Source: an uncultured Eubacteriales bacterium (GTDB taxonomy: Bacteria > Bacillota > Clostridia > Oscillospirales > Acutalibacteraceae). Taken from it: a stretch of DNA of 64,000 bases. The stretch lies in assembly GCA_934486615.1 (NCBI GenBank), contig CAKSQO010000003.1, positions 1-64,000 on the forward strand, in the 5' to 3' direction. The notes under the pieces are model-generated. The model did not search any database. It was not told the DNA's origin and saw nothing but the letters and a program-made list of their open reading frames with translations. Positions 43,543 to 55,967 of this stretch are shown piece after piece. Position 1 is the stretch's first letter, and each line of letters starts with the position of its first letter. The position numbers and the translations under genes are program-made.

Positions 43543-43845
43543 ACTTCTTCAATCTTACCTCCGCACTAACTTTAGCTGACGGTTTTTGAGAGTAAGAAGT
43601 AATAGTGAGCAGTGAAGAACTGCGGTGTCCGCTTCGCAAGTTTAAATGACGAAAAGTTTTCATATCCCGCAGAGATATTTCATTAAAATAAAACCGATAA
43701 AACCGAACGGGGCTGCAATTGAACAGCCTTGCTTTTTTTATTCCTTAAAAGTATAATTAACCTGTAACCGACACAGCAAATCATAACCCGAAAGTTGGCG
43801 AGAATATGAAAACGGTACAGTAGTGTCTAACAATGGTAAAAATGC

Positions 43846-43874
43846 TTGACAATGGTACTGATACAACGTATACT
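43846..43874 (+). promoter_or_regulatory. Promoter of glycosyltransferase/GtrA cassette
   Basis: TTGACA (43846-43851), a 17-bp spacer and TATACT (43869-43874). ACAATGGTA occurs at 43830-43838 and at 43849-43857, the second overlapping the -35, which looks like a direct-repeat operator. The remaining 43543-43829 is AT-rich with nothing recognised. Confidence 0.75.
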
Positions 43875-43969
43875 TGAATAAGTCGTGTGACTTTTAATAA
43901 TTACGGGCGCCGGCTGCATGTTGCGCGCTTTGAAGCACTTAGAATTAACGGTTTGCGGAGGAGCAGAAG

Positions 43970-45802
43970 TTGTTAAAAATTCTGGAACGCCTGAATATTT
44001 CCAAAAGGTCGGCAGTCAGCGCAATTCTGGCTTTGGTTTCGGCTCTGTTTTTGAGCAATTTTTTTGATATAAATGAGTCTGCGTTCGCTTACAGCAACAG
44101 CATCTTGTCGATTTTTGCGGCTGTCGGCGCATATTTCCTTTTCGAGTCTGTGCTGAAGAGAACTGACAGGCGGCTTGCCGTAATTTCTGTCATTGTCGGA
44201 TTTTTGTTTTCAGCATTCTTATTCGTTGGGCGAAATATTGTCAAATATGACTCGGCTGGAATTTACAGCAAGCGCGCCGCGTTCACGGTAATAGCTGAAA
44301 CTCCGCTGTTTGCCGCTGTTGTTGCGTTTATTTTGTTGGCTGTTGCAACAAAAAAGAGTGCGCAGCCAAAACTGCTTGATAAGAAAAACGACAAATCGAA
44401 AAAGGCTTTTTTCATTACGTGGATATTAATATTTATCGCATGGCTGCCCGCTTTGGCTGCGTCATATCCCGGAATTTATGCATACGACTCCGTTTATCAG
44501 ATGGCGTATTACAAAAACGGCAGAATCGAGCTGCATCACCCGCTCATTCACACATACATGCTGGGAATATTTGTCGACAGTATCGGTATGGGCATATTCG
44601 GAAGTTATGAAGTCGGCATGTTCATATACAGTATTGTTCAGATGATATGCATGTCGGCGGCATTTGCGTATATTTTCATTTATATCCGCAAGCGGTTTGT
44701 AAATCCTGTATTTACTTACGGGTTTTTGCTCATATTTATGTTCCTTCCGCCAAATGCACTGTTGGCTGTTTCGTCGACCAAGGATGTTATTTACTCGGCT
44801 TTGTTCGCGATAATGATTGCGTGCATATGCAAGGTGGCTGAAAATCCCGACGTTTTGAAGAAGCCAAAGTTTCTTGTTGCGTTCTCTGTCGTTTCTTTTG
44901 CCCAGATGATATTCAGAAGTCAGGGCAAATATATATTTGCGTTCGCTGCAGTGGTTATGCTGATAGCGTTTCGCCGCTATTGGAAGCAGCTGGCTGTAAG
45001 CATATTGTCGATAGCGATAGTGTTTGCCGTGTATTCAGGACCGCTATCGAACGCGCTGCACGCCGTTAAGAGCGACAGCATACACGAGATGATGAGCGTG
45101 CCGTGCGTTCAGCTTTCAAGAGCTGCCGTGATTAATGCCGATCAGCTGAGCGAAGAGGAACTGCTGCTTATTAAAGAGTATATCCCTAATTATGAAGCAT
45201 ACTATGTCACTCCCGCTATATCTGATTTGATGAAAAACACGTTCAACTCAGGACGCTTTTTGGAAAACCCAGGCGAGTTTATCAAGCTCTGGCTTTCGGT
45301 TGGAATAAAGTCGCCTAAGGCATACGTTGATTCTTGGGCAAGGCTTTCGGTCGGATTGTGGTATCCCGATATGAATTATCGCGACAGCGCGGCTTACCAC
45401 CCATATTGGGAGTATGACTCGTCGGGCAAGTATCTTGAAGAGCAGGGCTTCACCGTCGTTGACAGACAGACTCCGTCGTCTATGCAGTGGCTTGCGGATT
45501 TCTATCGTAATTTCACTTACAACAATATCTATAACAAGGTGCCTGTATTTTCAATGCTGTTCAGCTCAGGATTGCCGTTTTGGCTGCTGCTGATTTTCGC
45601 AGCATACTTTGTTTATGCAAAGAAATATCGCTATCTCGTGCCTGCGCTTGTTATATTTGCACTTTGGGGAACATTGCTTCTCGGCCCGGTCGTATTATAC
45701 AGGTATATTTATCCGATGATGATGTCTGTACCGATTATGGCTTCGACTCTCGCTGTAGGCAGACGTCAGGAAACACAGGAAAAGGTGAAAACAAATGGAT
45801 AA
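43970..45802 (+). CDS. Polytopic membrane protein, DUF6020-like putative glycosyltransferase
   Basis: A 610-residue protein with about 13 membrane helices. An extracytoplasmic loop after helix 5 starts YPGIYAYDSVYQM and contains an ELHHPLIHTY segment; such Asp/His loops occur in GT-C glycosyltransferases. A second large loop (~380-520) is rich in aromatic and acidic residues. It resembles the DUF6020 group. The start is TTG 43970 after GCGGAGGAG. It overlaps the GT2 gene by 8 bp and belongs to a cassette for glycosylating a surface polymer. Base and codon use are clearly more AT-rich than in the surrounding genes. Confidence 0.75.
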   Translation: MLKILERLNISKRSAVSAILALVSALFLSNFFDINESAFAYSNSILSIFAAVGAYFLFESVLKRTDRRLAVISVIVGFLFSAFLFVGRNIVKYDSAGIYSKRAAFTVIAETPLFAAVVAFILLAVATKKSAQPKLLDKKNDKSKKAFFITWILIFIAWLPALAASYPGIYAYDSVYQMAYYKNGRIELHHPLIHTYMLGIFVDSIGMGIFGSYEVGMFIYSIVQMICMSAAFAYIFIYIRKRFVNPVFTYGFLLIFMFLPPNALLAVSSTKDVIYSALFAIMIACICKVAENPDVLKKPKFLVAFSVVSFAQMIFRSQGKYIFAFAAVVMLIAFRRYWKQLAVSILSIAIVFAVYSGPLSNALHAVKSDSIHEMMSVPCVQLSRAAVINADQLSEEELLLIKEYIPNYEAYYVTPAISDLMKNTFNSGRFLENPGEFIKLWLSVGIKSPKAYVDSWARLSVGLWYPDMNYRDSAAYHPYWEYDSSGKYLEEQGFTVVDRQTPSSMQWLADFYRNFTYNNIYNKVPVFSMLFSSGLPFWLLLIFAAYFVYAKKYRYLVPALVIFALWGTLLLGPVVLYRYIYPMMMSVPIMASTLAVGRRQETQEKVKTNG

Positions 45803-46730
45803 AATTGCAGTGCTCGTTCCTTGCTACAACGAAAGCAAGACGATCGAAAAGGTAGTAAATGATTTTAAAAGAGAGCTGCCGGAAGCTGTCATATATGTTT
45901 ATGACAACAACTCAACCGATAACACCGCCGCGATTGCCGAAAAGGCAGGCGCGGTAGTCAGACACGAATACAAGCAGGGTAAGGGCAATGTTATCAGACG
46001 TATGTTCAGAGAAATCAACGCCGAGTGCTATATTATGGTTGACGGCGACGATACTTACCCCGCGGAGGACGCTCGCAAAATGGCTGACCTTGTGCTTGAG
46101 AAGCATTCGGATATGGTCGTCGGTGACAGACTTTCCTCAACGTATTTTACGGAGAACAAGCGCCCGTTTCACAATCTCGGAAACAAGACTGTTCGCACAA
46201 GCATCAATCGCATTTTCGGCTGCGATATAAAGGATATCATGACGGGATACAGGGCTATGAGCTATCAGTTTGTCAAAACGTTCCCTGTGCTGTCGAGAGG
46301 CTTTGAAATAGAGACCGAGATGACCATTCACTCGGTTGACAAGAATATGGCGGTGGATAATGTTGTTGTCGGCTATCGCGACAGACCCGCTGGCTCCGAG
46401 TCTAAGCTCAACACGGTTTCGGACGGAATCAAGGTCCTTAAAACCATAGTCAGACTGTGGAAAAACTATCGTCCGCTCAGCTTTTTCTCAATGATTGCGC
46501 TTGTTCTCATAATCATTGCTGCGGCTGTATTCATACCGGTGATACTTGTTCCTTATATCAATACGGGGCTTGTTCCGAATTTTCCGACACTTATCGTTCT
46601 GGGCTTTATGGTTATGGCGGCCATCATATTTGTTGCAAGCGGCCTTATACTGGATACGATAATACAAAAGGAAAAGCGCGAGTTTGAATTCAGGCTTGTC
46701 TCGCTTCAAGGGAATTTATGGGAAAAATAA
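45795..46730 (+). CDS. Family 2 glycosyltransferase (polyprenyl-phosphate sugar synthase type)
   Basis: Transfers a sugar from a nucleotide donor, probably to undecaprenyl phosphate. The 311-residue protein begins IAVLVPCYNESKTI, shows the metal-binding VDGDDTYPA (Asp83-Asp86), and ends with two membrane helices (~230-255 and ~262-290). This is the GtrB/DPM-like layout. It overlaps both neighbours (by 8 and 13 bp), so the three genes are translated together. With the GtrA protein it likely makes and flips a lipid-linked sugar for the preceding GT-C-like protein. Confidence 0.9.
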   Translation: MDKIAVLVPCYNESKTIEKVVNDFKRELPEAVIYVYDNNSTDNTAAIAEKAGAVVRHEYKQGKGNVIRRMFREINAECYIMVDGDDTYPAEDARKMADLVLEKHSDMVVGDRLSSTYFTENKRPFHNLGNKTVRTSINRIFGCDIKDIMTGYRAMSYQFVKTFPVLSRGFEIETEMTIHSVDKNMAVDNVVVGYRDRPAGSESKLNTVSDGIKVLKTIVRLWKNYRPLSFFSMIALVLIIIAAAVFIPVILVPYINTGLVPNFPTLIVLGFMVMAAIIFVASGLILDTIIQKEKREFEFRLVSLQGNLWEK

Positions 46731-47110
46731 AGGATTTGTTCCTTCAGCTCGTAAAATTCGGCGGCGTAGGTGGGCTGTGTTTTGTAATTGACTACGGAAT
46801 AATGTATGTGCTGACCGAGTTTGCAAGCGTACCCGTACTGATTTCCACTGCGATTTCTTTCTCCGTTTCGGTCATAGTGAATTACATTTTAAGTGTTAAA
46901 TTCGTTTTTCATGCTAATCCCGAGCACGACGGCAGACGCGACTTCATACTGTTTGTCGTTTTCAGTGTGATCGGCCTTGGCTTGACCGAGCTTATTATGA
47001 AGTGCGGCGTGGATTTGCTGAATATCAGTTATCTGATTGTTAAGATTGCGGCAACAGCAATAGTTATGGTGTTCAATTTCGTCACCAGAAAACTGTTTTT
47101 GGAAAGATAA
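46718..47110 (+). CDS. GtrA family membrane protein
   Basis: A 130-residue protein with four membrane helices, beginning LVKFGGVGGLCFVIDYGIMYVL, the hallmark of GtrA. The family is proposed to flip or help transfer lipid-linked sugars. It is the last gene of the cassette and overlaps the GT2 gene by 13 bp. A strong terminator follows within 10 bases. Confidence 0.92.
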   Translation: MGKIKDLFLQLVKFGGVGGLCFVIDYGIMYVLTEFASVPVLISTAISFSVSVIVNYILSVKFVFHANPEHDGRRDFILFVVFSVIGLGLTELIMKCGVDLLNISYLIVKIAATAIVMVFNFVTRKLFLER

Positions 47111-47115
47111 GATTT

Positions 47116-47153
47116 AAGCGAAGACCGATTTATAATCGGCCTTCGCTTGTTTT
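47116..47153 (+). terminator. Terminator of glycosyl cassette
   Basis: AAGCGAAGACCGAT (47116-47129) pairs with ATCGGCCTTCGCTT (47135-47148), followed by a T-rich tail. Confidence 0.9.
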
Positions 47154-47226
47154 TGTTTTATGCGATGGTATAATTGCAAATTCTGATTTTACACTGACGC
47201 TGTGTTGTACAGTTTAAGACAAAATG

Positions 47227-47260
47227 ACCCCCGCTGCAGAGAAAGCCCTGCAGCGGGGGT
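47227..47260 (-). terminator. Terminator of cohesin/dockerin operon
   Basis: A perfect 13-bp stem, ACCCCCGCTGCAG / CTGCAGCGGGGGT, lies just past the stop codon of the minus-strand gene; the T-run is weak. Confidence 0.75.
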
Positions 47261-47271
47261 TCAAGTTTTCC

Positions 47272-48912
47272 TTATTCGTCGTCGTTGTTTTCGGCGCCGG
47301 TCTTATTTGCGGCGGGAGGGTCGAAGTCAAAGGTTATGCCGTCGAGGGCGATCGGCTCGATCGGCTCGCCGAGGTCGTCGTCAGCGGAGTGCCTGCGATT
47401 CTTCTTTGACTTGCGCGCGGGCTTTTGCAGCTGACCGTCGGGAGCGTTGGCTTCACTGTCCTCGCCATTGCCTGCGCCGTACTGCGGTGGGGGAGCGCCG
47501 TTGCCGCGCTTAACGACCGCGATTATGAGCGCGACTGCGAGGGCTGCGGCGACGACGGCAAGGCCGATTATCACATACAGCGCCATTCCGCTGAAGCCGG
47601 GCTTGATCTCGTAGGGCGCGGGCGTGTTATCGACCGCCTTGCCCGACGAGAGGTCGATGAAGCGCTGCGCCGTGCCCTCGGTAGAGTCGTAGAGGTAAAA
47701 TCCCGCGTAGTCGGCAGGGCCGCAGACGTAGATCAGATAGAAGTCGGCATACTTCTTATCGTCGCTCTTCCACGCGGTCAGCGTGCTGTTGCCGATGGTC
47801 AGCTCGGCGGCGGAGAAGCCGCTCGGGACGGCCCGGTTGCGCGGCTTGTCGAGCAGGATATAGGTCACGCCCGCGATCTCGATTGTGGCGAAGCCCGTAA
47901 AGTTGACGTTCTCACGGTCGTAGATGAAGAACGCCTTGTCCGTGCCGTTTGAGAGGCAGACGAGGACGATGCCTGCTTTGTTCTTAACGCAGAGGATTTC
48001 TCTGTCATTGATCTTGGTGATGTCCTCGGAGAAGCCTGCGGGAAGCTCGATGCCCTCAAAATCCTCAACGACGGTCATCTTTTTATCGCCGACGTAGACC
48101 GATATGGTGTTGTCGGGCTCGTCAATAACGGGCTCGTCTGAGCTTGCGGTCGGCTCGCGGCTCGGATTGTCGACCGAGGGGGTCGCACCGTCGGCGGCGA
48201 GGCGGGTGATGTTGATTTTATAAGTCTTGGTCGTGCCGTTGGGCGCGGTGACTTTGACGCTGCGCGTGTTCTTGCCGACGGACAGTTTCTTGCTGCCGGA
48301 CACGGTGACTTTAGCGTCCCTGTCGGCGGTGGTCGCCGAGACGGTCAGGGTCGTGACGTTGTGCGCAACGGTGACGGAGTAGCTGGTCGTGTTGGCCGAA
48401 AACGCGGGAGTGAGCGTGCCCGACGACACCTTCAGCGCCGAAAGGTCGGCGTTGCCCGAAAGCGAAGCGGGGCTGTTGACGGTCACACCCGTACTCGCGG
48501 AAGGGCAGCTGAGCTCAGCCATATCGTAGTCGATGACTTCGCTCGGCGCGAACGAGACGTTGCTCTTTCCTGCGGCGAGCGCCTTGAAATTGAGCTTGAT
48601 CGAGAGCGAGCTTACCTTGCTGTCGGCGTCCATAAGCACGCGTATGCTGCCGGAGGTGCCGTTGGCGTTGCCGTCGGAGCCTGTGTACTGCAGCTTTGAC
48701 GCGTCATAGGTCACTGTGCCTACAACTCCCGCAACGGTCGTTGACGAGACTCTGAGCGTTACGCTGACAGAGCCGCCGATGTCGACCGAGGACGGGCTTG
48801 CGCTCATCGCGGCGGTGGCGCTGCCCGCGGCCGAAGCGGTAGCTGCGAAGCAGGCGCACACAATCCCGAGCATGCAGATGACGGCCGTCAGCCTGTTGAA
48901 AATGCTTTTCAT
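47272..48912 (-). CDS. Membrane-anchored protein with cohesin-like and cadherin-like domains
   Basis: A 546-residue surface protein. A signal peptide (1-~28) is followed by a cohesin-like domain (~32-145; SPSSVDIGGSVSVTLRV, GTVTYDASKLQYTG and LNFKALAAGKSNVSF fit the fold). A cadherin-like beta-sandwich comes next (~155-245; LSALKVSSGTLTPAFSANT), then an acidic linker and a ~150-residue region of unknown type. A C-terminal membrane helix (~440-466) and a basic then acidic cytoplasmic tail end the protein. It lies downstream of a dockerin-bearing glucosaminidase gene in the same orientation, so the pair may bind. The start has GGAGG upstream. Confidence 0.85.
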   Translation of the reverse strand: MKSIFNRLTAVICMLGIVCACFAATASAAGSATAAMSASPSSVDIGGSVSVTLRVSSTTVAGVVGTVTYDASKLQYTGSDGNANGTSGSIRVLMDADSKVSSLSIKLNFKALAAGKSNVSFAPSEVIDYDMAELSCPSASTGVTVNSPASLSGNADLSALKVSSGTLTPAFSANTTSYSVTVAHNVTTLTVSATTADRDAKVTVSGSKKLSVGKNTRSVKVTAPNGTTKTYKINITRLAADGATPSVDNPSREPTASSDEPVIDEPDNTISVYVGDKKMTVVEDFEGIELPAGFSEDITKINDREILCVKNKAGIVLVCLSNGTDKAFFIYDRENVNFTGFATIEIAGVTYILLDKPRNRAVPSGFSAAELTIGNSTLTAWKSDDKKYADFYLIYVCGPADYAGFYLYDSTEGTAQRFIDLSSGKAVDNTPAPYEIKPGFSGMALYVIIGLAVVAAALAVALIIAVVKRGNGAPPPQYGAGNGEDSEANAPDGQLQKPARKSKKNRRHSADDDLGEPIEPIALDGITFDFDPPAANKTGAENNDDE

Positions 48913-48945
48913 AATAAACCTCCGTTAATGAAAGCCTTTTATGGG

Positions 48946-50916
48946 CTACTGGTTTATGGTGTATGTGCCGAGGATGCTTCTGCGGCAGGCGACCACGTCG
49001 ACTATCGACACGCGCGAGTCGCGGTTGACGTCGGCAGCGGCAAGCTGGCACGCGTTCAGCTCATAAGTGCCGAGAATGTTGCGGCGCAGTGCGACTACGT
49101 CGACTATCGACGTTTTTCCGTCGCCGTTTACATCGCCGTAGATGACGACGGTGTAGCTTAACTTTACCACGCCGTTTTGCCGGATGGATACGATGTCGCC
49201 CGTGCCCATGGCTTCGTCAGCACCCCTGACACCGCCGCCTGCCGTGTTGCAGTCGATGTCGCCTCCGCTTACGCCGAGGTTGCGCTTGAATTCATCAAGC
49301 GTAGTGCCCGCGGCGACTCCGGTGATATACTCGCCGATAGTGTACTTGCCGTCGATGACGATTTCAGGCTCGGGTTCGGGCTCGGTGCCGCCGGACTGAC
49401 GGAAAATATTCAGGGTGTAGGTGCGCACGCTCCCGCTTGCGGCGGTGACGCGGACGTTTACGGTGTTTGCGCCCTCATTCAGCGCCGCCGAGCCGACTCC
49501 CGCTATGGCGGCGGTCGAGTCGTAGGCCGAGGCCGAGACGTTGACGCGGCTGACGTTCGCTTCGACGATGAGGTCGTAGCCGTAGGTGTACTTCTCAAAC
49601 GACGGGGTCAGCTCGAAGCCGTCGACCGCAAGCCAACGCAGGACGTTGTTGTTGCTGCCCTTGGCGGTCGGCTTGGGGCAGACGGAGTCGGGCATACCGT
49701 CGAATACGGGGATCTCGAACACGAAATCATTGTTCATTATGTTCCGGTGCGCCTTGTAAATCTCGTTTGCTTCGCTGAAAACGGCCTTGATGTTGCCCAT
49801 ATACTGGTGGTTGAAGTAGCCGCCTCTTTCAATCAGGTCGAACTTTTTGAGATAGACGTTGTCCTGCCCGACGTTGATGTAGCCGCTTGCAAGGAACTGG
49901 CCGCCGCCCAGAATGGACTTGTACGGCGTGTCCCAGCCCTTTCCTTTGGCATACCATGCGCCGCGCTCGCGCGCCTGCATGGTGCTGGTTTTGTACGCGC
50001 CGATGTTGAGGAAGTTATAGTAGCCCTCGTAGCCCGGCCAGGTGCCGAAGCTCAGCTCCATGCCGTTACGTCCCTGCTCCTGAACGATGTAGGACGCGAG
50101 GTGATAGGCGCTGACTCCGCTCGACTTCGCGGCGGCGAGGATAGCGTCGGTGTAGGTCGCGAACGACGACGAGTCGGACTTGCCCGACGGATAGGCCGCG
50201 TCGAGGAACGTGCCCTTGATTATGCTTGCAACGCCCGAGTAAGTTTCACTTTCGGAGTAAGCCATCGTCTTAAACGCGAAAATGTATGATGAGGTCAGAT
50301 AGTTGCGCGGGTCAAGACAGTAGGCGACAAGCTCGTTTGAAGCCATGACCCAGCCGCCCGAGTCGTAAACGACGTGCGCGCCCGCGTCAAAGTCATAAGC
50401 GCCCTTTTCGTAGGACAGCTCCGATCCTATCGCGTATGATTTCGATACAAGGCTCAGACCCTGCCGCATTTCGCCCGCGAGGGACTCGCTCCAGCTCGGC
50501 TTTATCCTGCGCGCGACGAACTTCCACTCGGGATAGGCCGCGTGCAGCTCGCGCAGATACGGCTTGTAGCTTTCGGGGAAGCCCTGTGCGGTGAGGTAGG
50601 CTTCAAAGTCCGAGTCGTCGGGCACGCTGATTATCTTTATGTATGTCGACGAGGCGTAGCCCGTTATGTTGCCGTAGCTTATTTTGTACCACGCGGAGTT
50701 TGAAATGTCGAGCACGTCGACGGTCGCGCCCTTGGGCACAGTGCCGACGCCTTTGTAGTTTTTGCCGGGGCCCTCCCTTACATTGAGCGGGTCGTTGGAC
50801 GTGGTGACTATGCCGCGCATGGTTTGTGCTTTTACAAGCTGCGGCACGGCAAATACGCCGACAAGAAGTATAGTAAGGCAGAGCAAAAGCCCCGTTAATC
50901 GTTTGAGACGATCCAT
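48946..50916 (-). CDS. Cell-wall glucosaminidase with SH3, cadherin-like and dockerin domains
   Basis: A 656-residue secreted protein. A signal peptide (1-~30) and an SH3b domain (~33-98; PLNVREGPGKNYKGVG) precede a glucosaminidase-type catalytic domain (~100-420) with AYHLASYIVQEQGRNG, where the Glu is a candidate acid. A cadherin-like domain (~425-510) follows. The C-terminus is a type I dockerin with two calcium loops (GDVNGDGKTSIVDVVALRR and ADVNRDSRVSIVDVVACRR). It probably cleaves peptidoglycan glycan strands and docks on a cohesin. Ribosome site AGGAGGG. Confidence 0.9.
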   Translation of the reverse strand: MDRLKRLTGLLLCLTILLVGVFAVPQLVKAQTMRGIVTTSNDPLNVREGPGKNYKGVGTVPKGATVDVLDISNSAWYKISYGNITGYASSTYIKIISVPDDSDFEAYLTAQGFPESYKPYLRELHAAYPEWKFVARRIKPSWSESLAGEMRQGLSLVSKSYAIGSELSYEKGAYDFDAGAHVVYDSGGWVMASNELVAYCLDPRNYLTSSYIFAFKTMAYSESETYSGVASIIKGTFLDAAYPSGKSDSSSFATYTDAILAAAKSSGVSAYHLASYIVQEQGRNGMELSFGTWPGYEGYYNFLNIGAYKTSTMQARERGAWYAKGKGWDTPYKSILGGGQFLASGYINVGQDNVYLKKFDLIERGGYFNHQYMGNIKAVFSEANEIYKAHRNIMNNDFVFEIPVFDGMPDSVCPKPTAKGSNNNVLRWLAVDGFELTPSFEKYTYGYDLIVEANVSRVNVSASAYDSTAAIAGVGSAALNEGANTVNVRVTAASGSVRTYTLNIFRQSGGTEPEPEPEIVIDGKYTIGEYITGVAAGTTLDEFKRNLGVSGGDIDCNTAGGGVRGADEAMGTGDIVSIRQNGVVKLSYTVVIYGDVNGDGKTSIVDVVALRRNILGTYELNACQLAAADVNRDSRVSIVDVVACRRSILGTYTINQ

Positions 50917-50946
50917 CTGTCTTATCCCTCCTGTGATTAAAAACGG

Positions 50947-51858
50947 TTAAAGACTTGCAAGGTCAAACGGCGTGTGCTGATACACGATATGGTTGACCCA
51001 GTTTGAAAACAGCAGATTTGCGTGAGCGCGCCAGTTCATATAAGGCGTGTTGTCGGGATTTTCGTAGGGAAAGTAGTGCAGCGGGTAGTTGTCAAGTCCC
51101 CTTTCGCAGTCGCGCTCAAACTCGGCCTTGAGCGTGGCGCGGTCGTATTCGGAGTGACCCATTACAAAGAAGCGGCGGCAGTCGCGGTCGGCGACGATGT
51201 GCAGCCCCGCCTCGTTCGACGCGCCGAGAATATCAAGCTCGGGATTGGCTTTCACCTGCACTTCGCTTACCGAAGTGTAGCGTGAGTGCGGCGCCATATA
51301 AATGTCGTCAAAGCCGCGCATAAGCGGGTGGTCGGGCAGCAGACAGCGGTGGCGGAAGATGCCCGTCAGCTTTTTACCCAGGCGGTATTTTTCAACGCCG
51401 TAGTGGTAGTAAAGCCCCGCCTGCGCCGCCCAGCAGATGTGAAATGTCGAATAAACGTGCGTTTTTGACCACTCCATAATCCCGCACAGCTCATCCCAGT
51501 AGTCGACCTCGTGAAAGTCGAGGGTCTCAACGGGCGCGCCCGTGATTATCAGGCCGTCGAAGCGCTCGTCTCTGACGTCGGCAAACTTGCGGTAGAATTT
51601 GAGCAGGTGCTCCTTTGACGTGTTCTTTGAGTCGTGCGACGCGGTCTGCAGCAGCTCGATGTCGATCTGCAGCGGGGTGTTGCCCAGCAGGCGCAGCAGC
51701 TGAGTTTCGGTTTCGACCTTGTTGGGCATAAGATTCAAAATCGCGATCTTCAGCGGGCGAATGTCCTGATGCTGAGCGCGGTTTTCGGTCATAACGAATA
51801 TGTTTTCCGACTCGAGCGTGCGCGCGGCAGGCAGCGCGTCGGGTATCATAATAGGCAA
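50947..51858 (-). CDS. metA: Homoserine O-acetyltransferase (MetA family)
   Basis: Acylates homoserine in the first committed step of methionine synthesis. A 303-residue MetA protein with catalytic Cys142 ([10 protein letters not shown]) and the His/Glu pair in MGHSEYD. Residue 111 is Glu (TGAPVE), the residue reported to favour acetyl-CoA over succinyl-CoA. I start at TTG 51858 ([11 protein letters not shown], nine bases after GGAGAG) because it gives the canonical N-terminus; a longer upstream frame is open. MetY at 20055-21338 would use the product. Confidence 0.94.
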   Translation of the reverse strand: MPIMIPDALPAARTLESENIFVMTENRAQHQDIRPLKIAILNLMPNKVETETQLLRLLGNTPLQIDIELLQTASHDSKNTSKEHLLKFYRKFADVRDERFDGLIITGAPVETLDFHEVDYWDELCGIMEWSKTHVYSTFHICWAAQAGLYYHYGVEKYRLGKKLTGIFRHRCLLPDHPLMRGFDDIYMAPHSRYTSVSEVQVKANPELDILGASNEAGLHIVADRDCRRFFVMGHSEYDRATLKAEFERDCERGLDNYPLHYFPYENPDNTPYMNWRAHANLLFSNWVNHIVYQHTPFDLASL

Positions 51859-52038
51859 AAAATTCACTCTCCGAAAAAACAGTGGCTTTGCTGGCGCAAA
51901 ATCACGCACTGAATCAAATTGGTTACAATATTGTAACATATTTATTTATAGTATTCAATAGATATGTCGAATTTGTGACAAAAAAGTGCTTCCAAAGCTG
52001 CGAAATGTAAATAAACGTCGGAAAATTAAAAAAATCTC

Positions 52039-52067
52039 TTGACAACCTATTGCAACGGCGATATAAT
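52039..52067 (+). promoter_or_regulatory. rpoBC promoter (full consensus)
   Basis: TTGACA (52039-52044), a 17-bp spacer and TATAAT (52062-52067). A perfect SigA promoter, fitting a highly expressed gene. Confidence 0.92.
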
Positions 52068-52073
52068 ATTAAA

Positions 52074-52212
52074 CTGCATAAAAATGGGCGTTTGTACCTA
52101 TAACGCTGCCCCGAAATACAGATAACAGCCGACAGAGCCGCCGCTGCTGTGGGTAGGGGGAGCTGTTGTCAATGCCCTGCTTGGCTAATCAGATGAAGGA
52201 GTGATAAAGCCT
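52074..52212 (+). promoter_or_regulatory. Structured leader of rpoB
   Basis: About 139 bases between promoter and rpoB. Two stems can be drawn: GGGCGTT with AACGC.GCCC (~52086-52111), and GATAACAGC (52121-52129) with GCTGTTGTC (52162-52170). No terminator or known riboswitch was recognised. It may serve translational feedback or only mRNA stability. Confidence 0.45.
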
Positions 52213-55953
<3,741 letters not shown>

Positions 55954-55967
55954 GGAGGCGCACGGTA

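Noticed and set aside
43308..43970. tRNA-associated integrated element
   Set aside because: No integrase and no duplicated tRNA 3' end was found; only the composition difference of the glycosyl cassette is reported.
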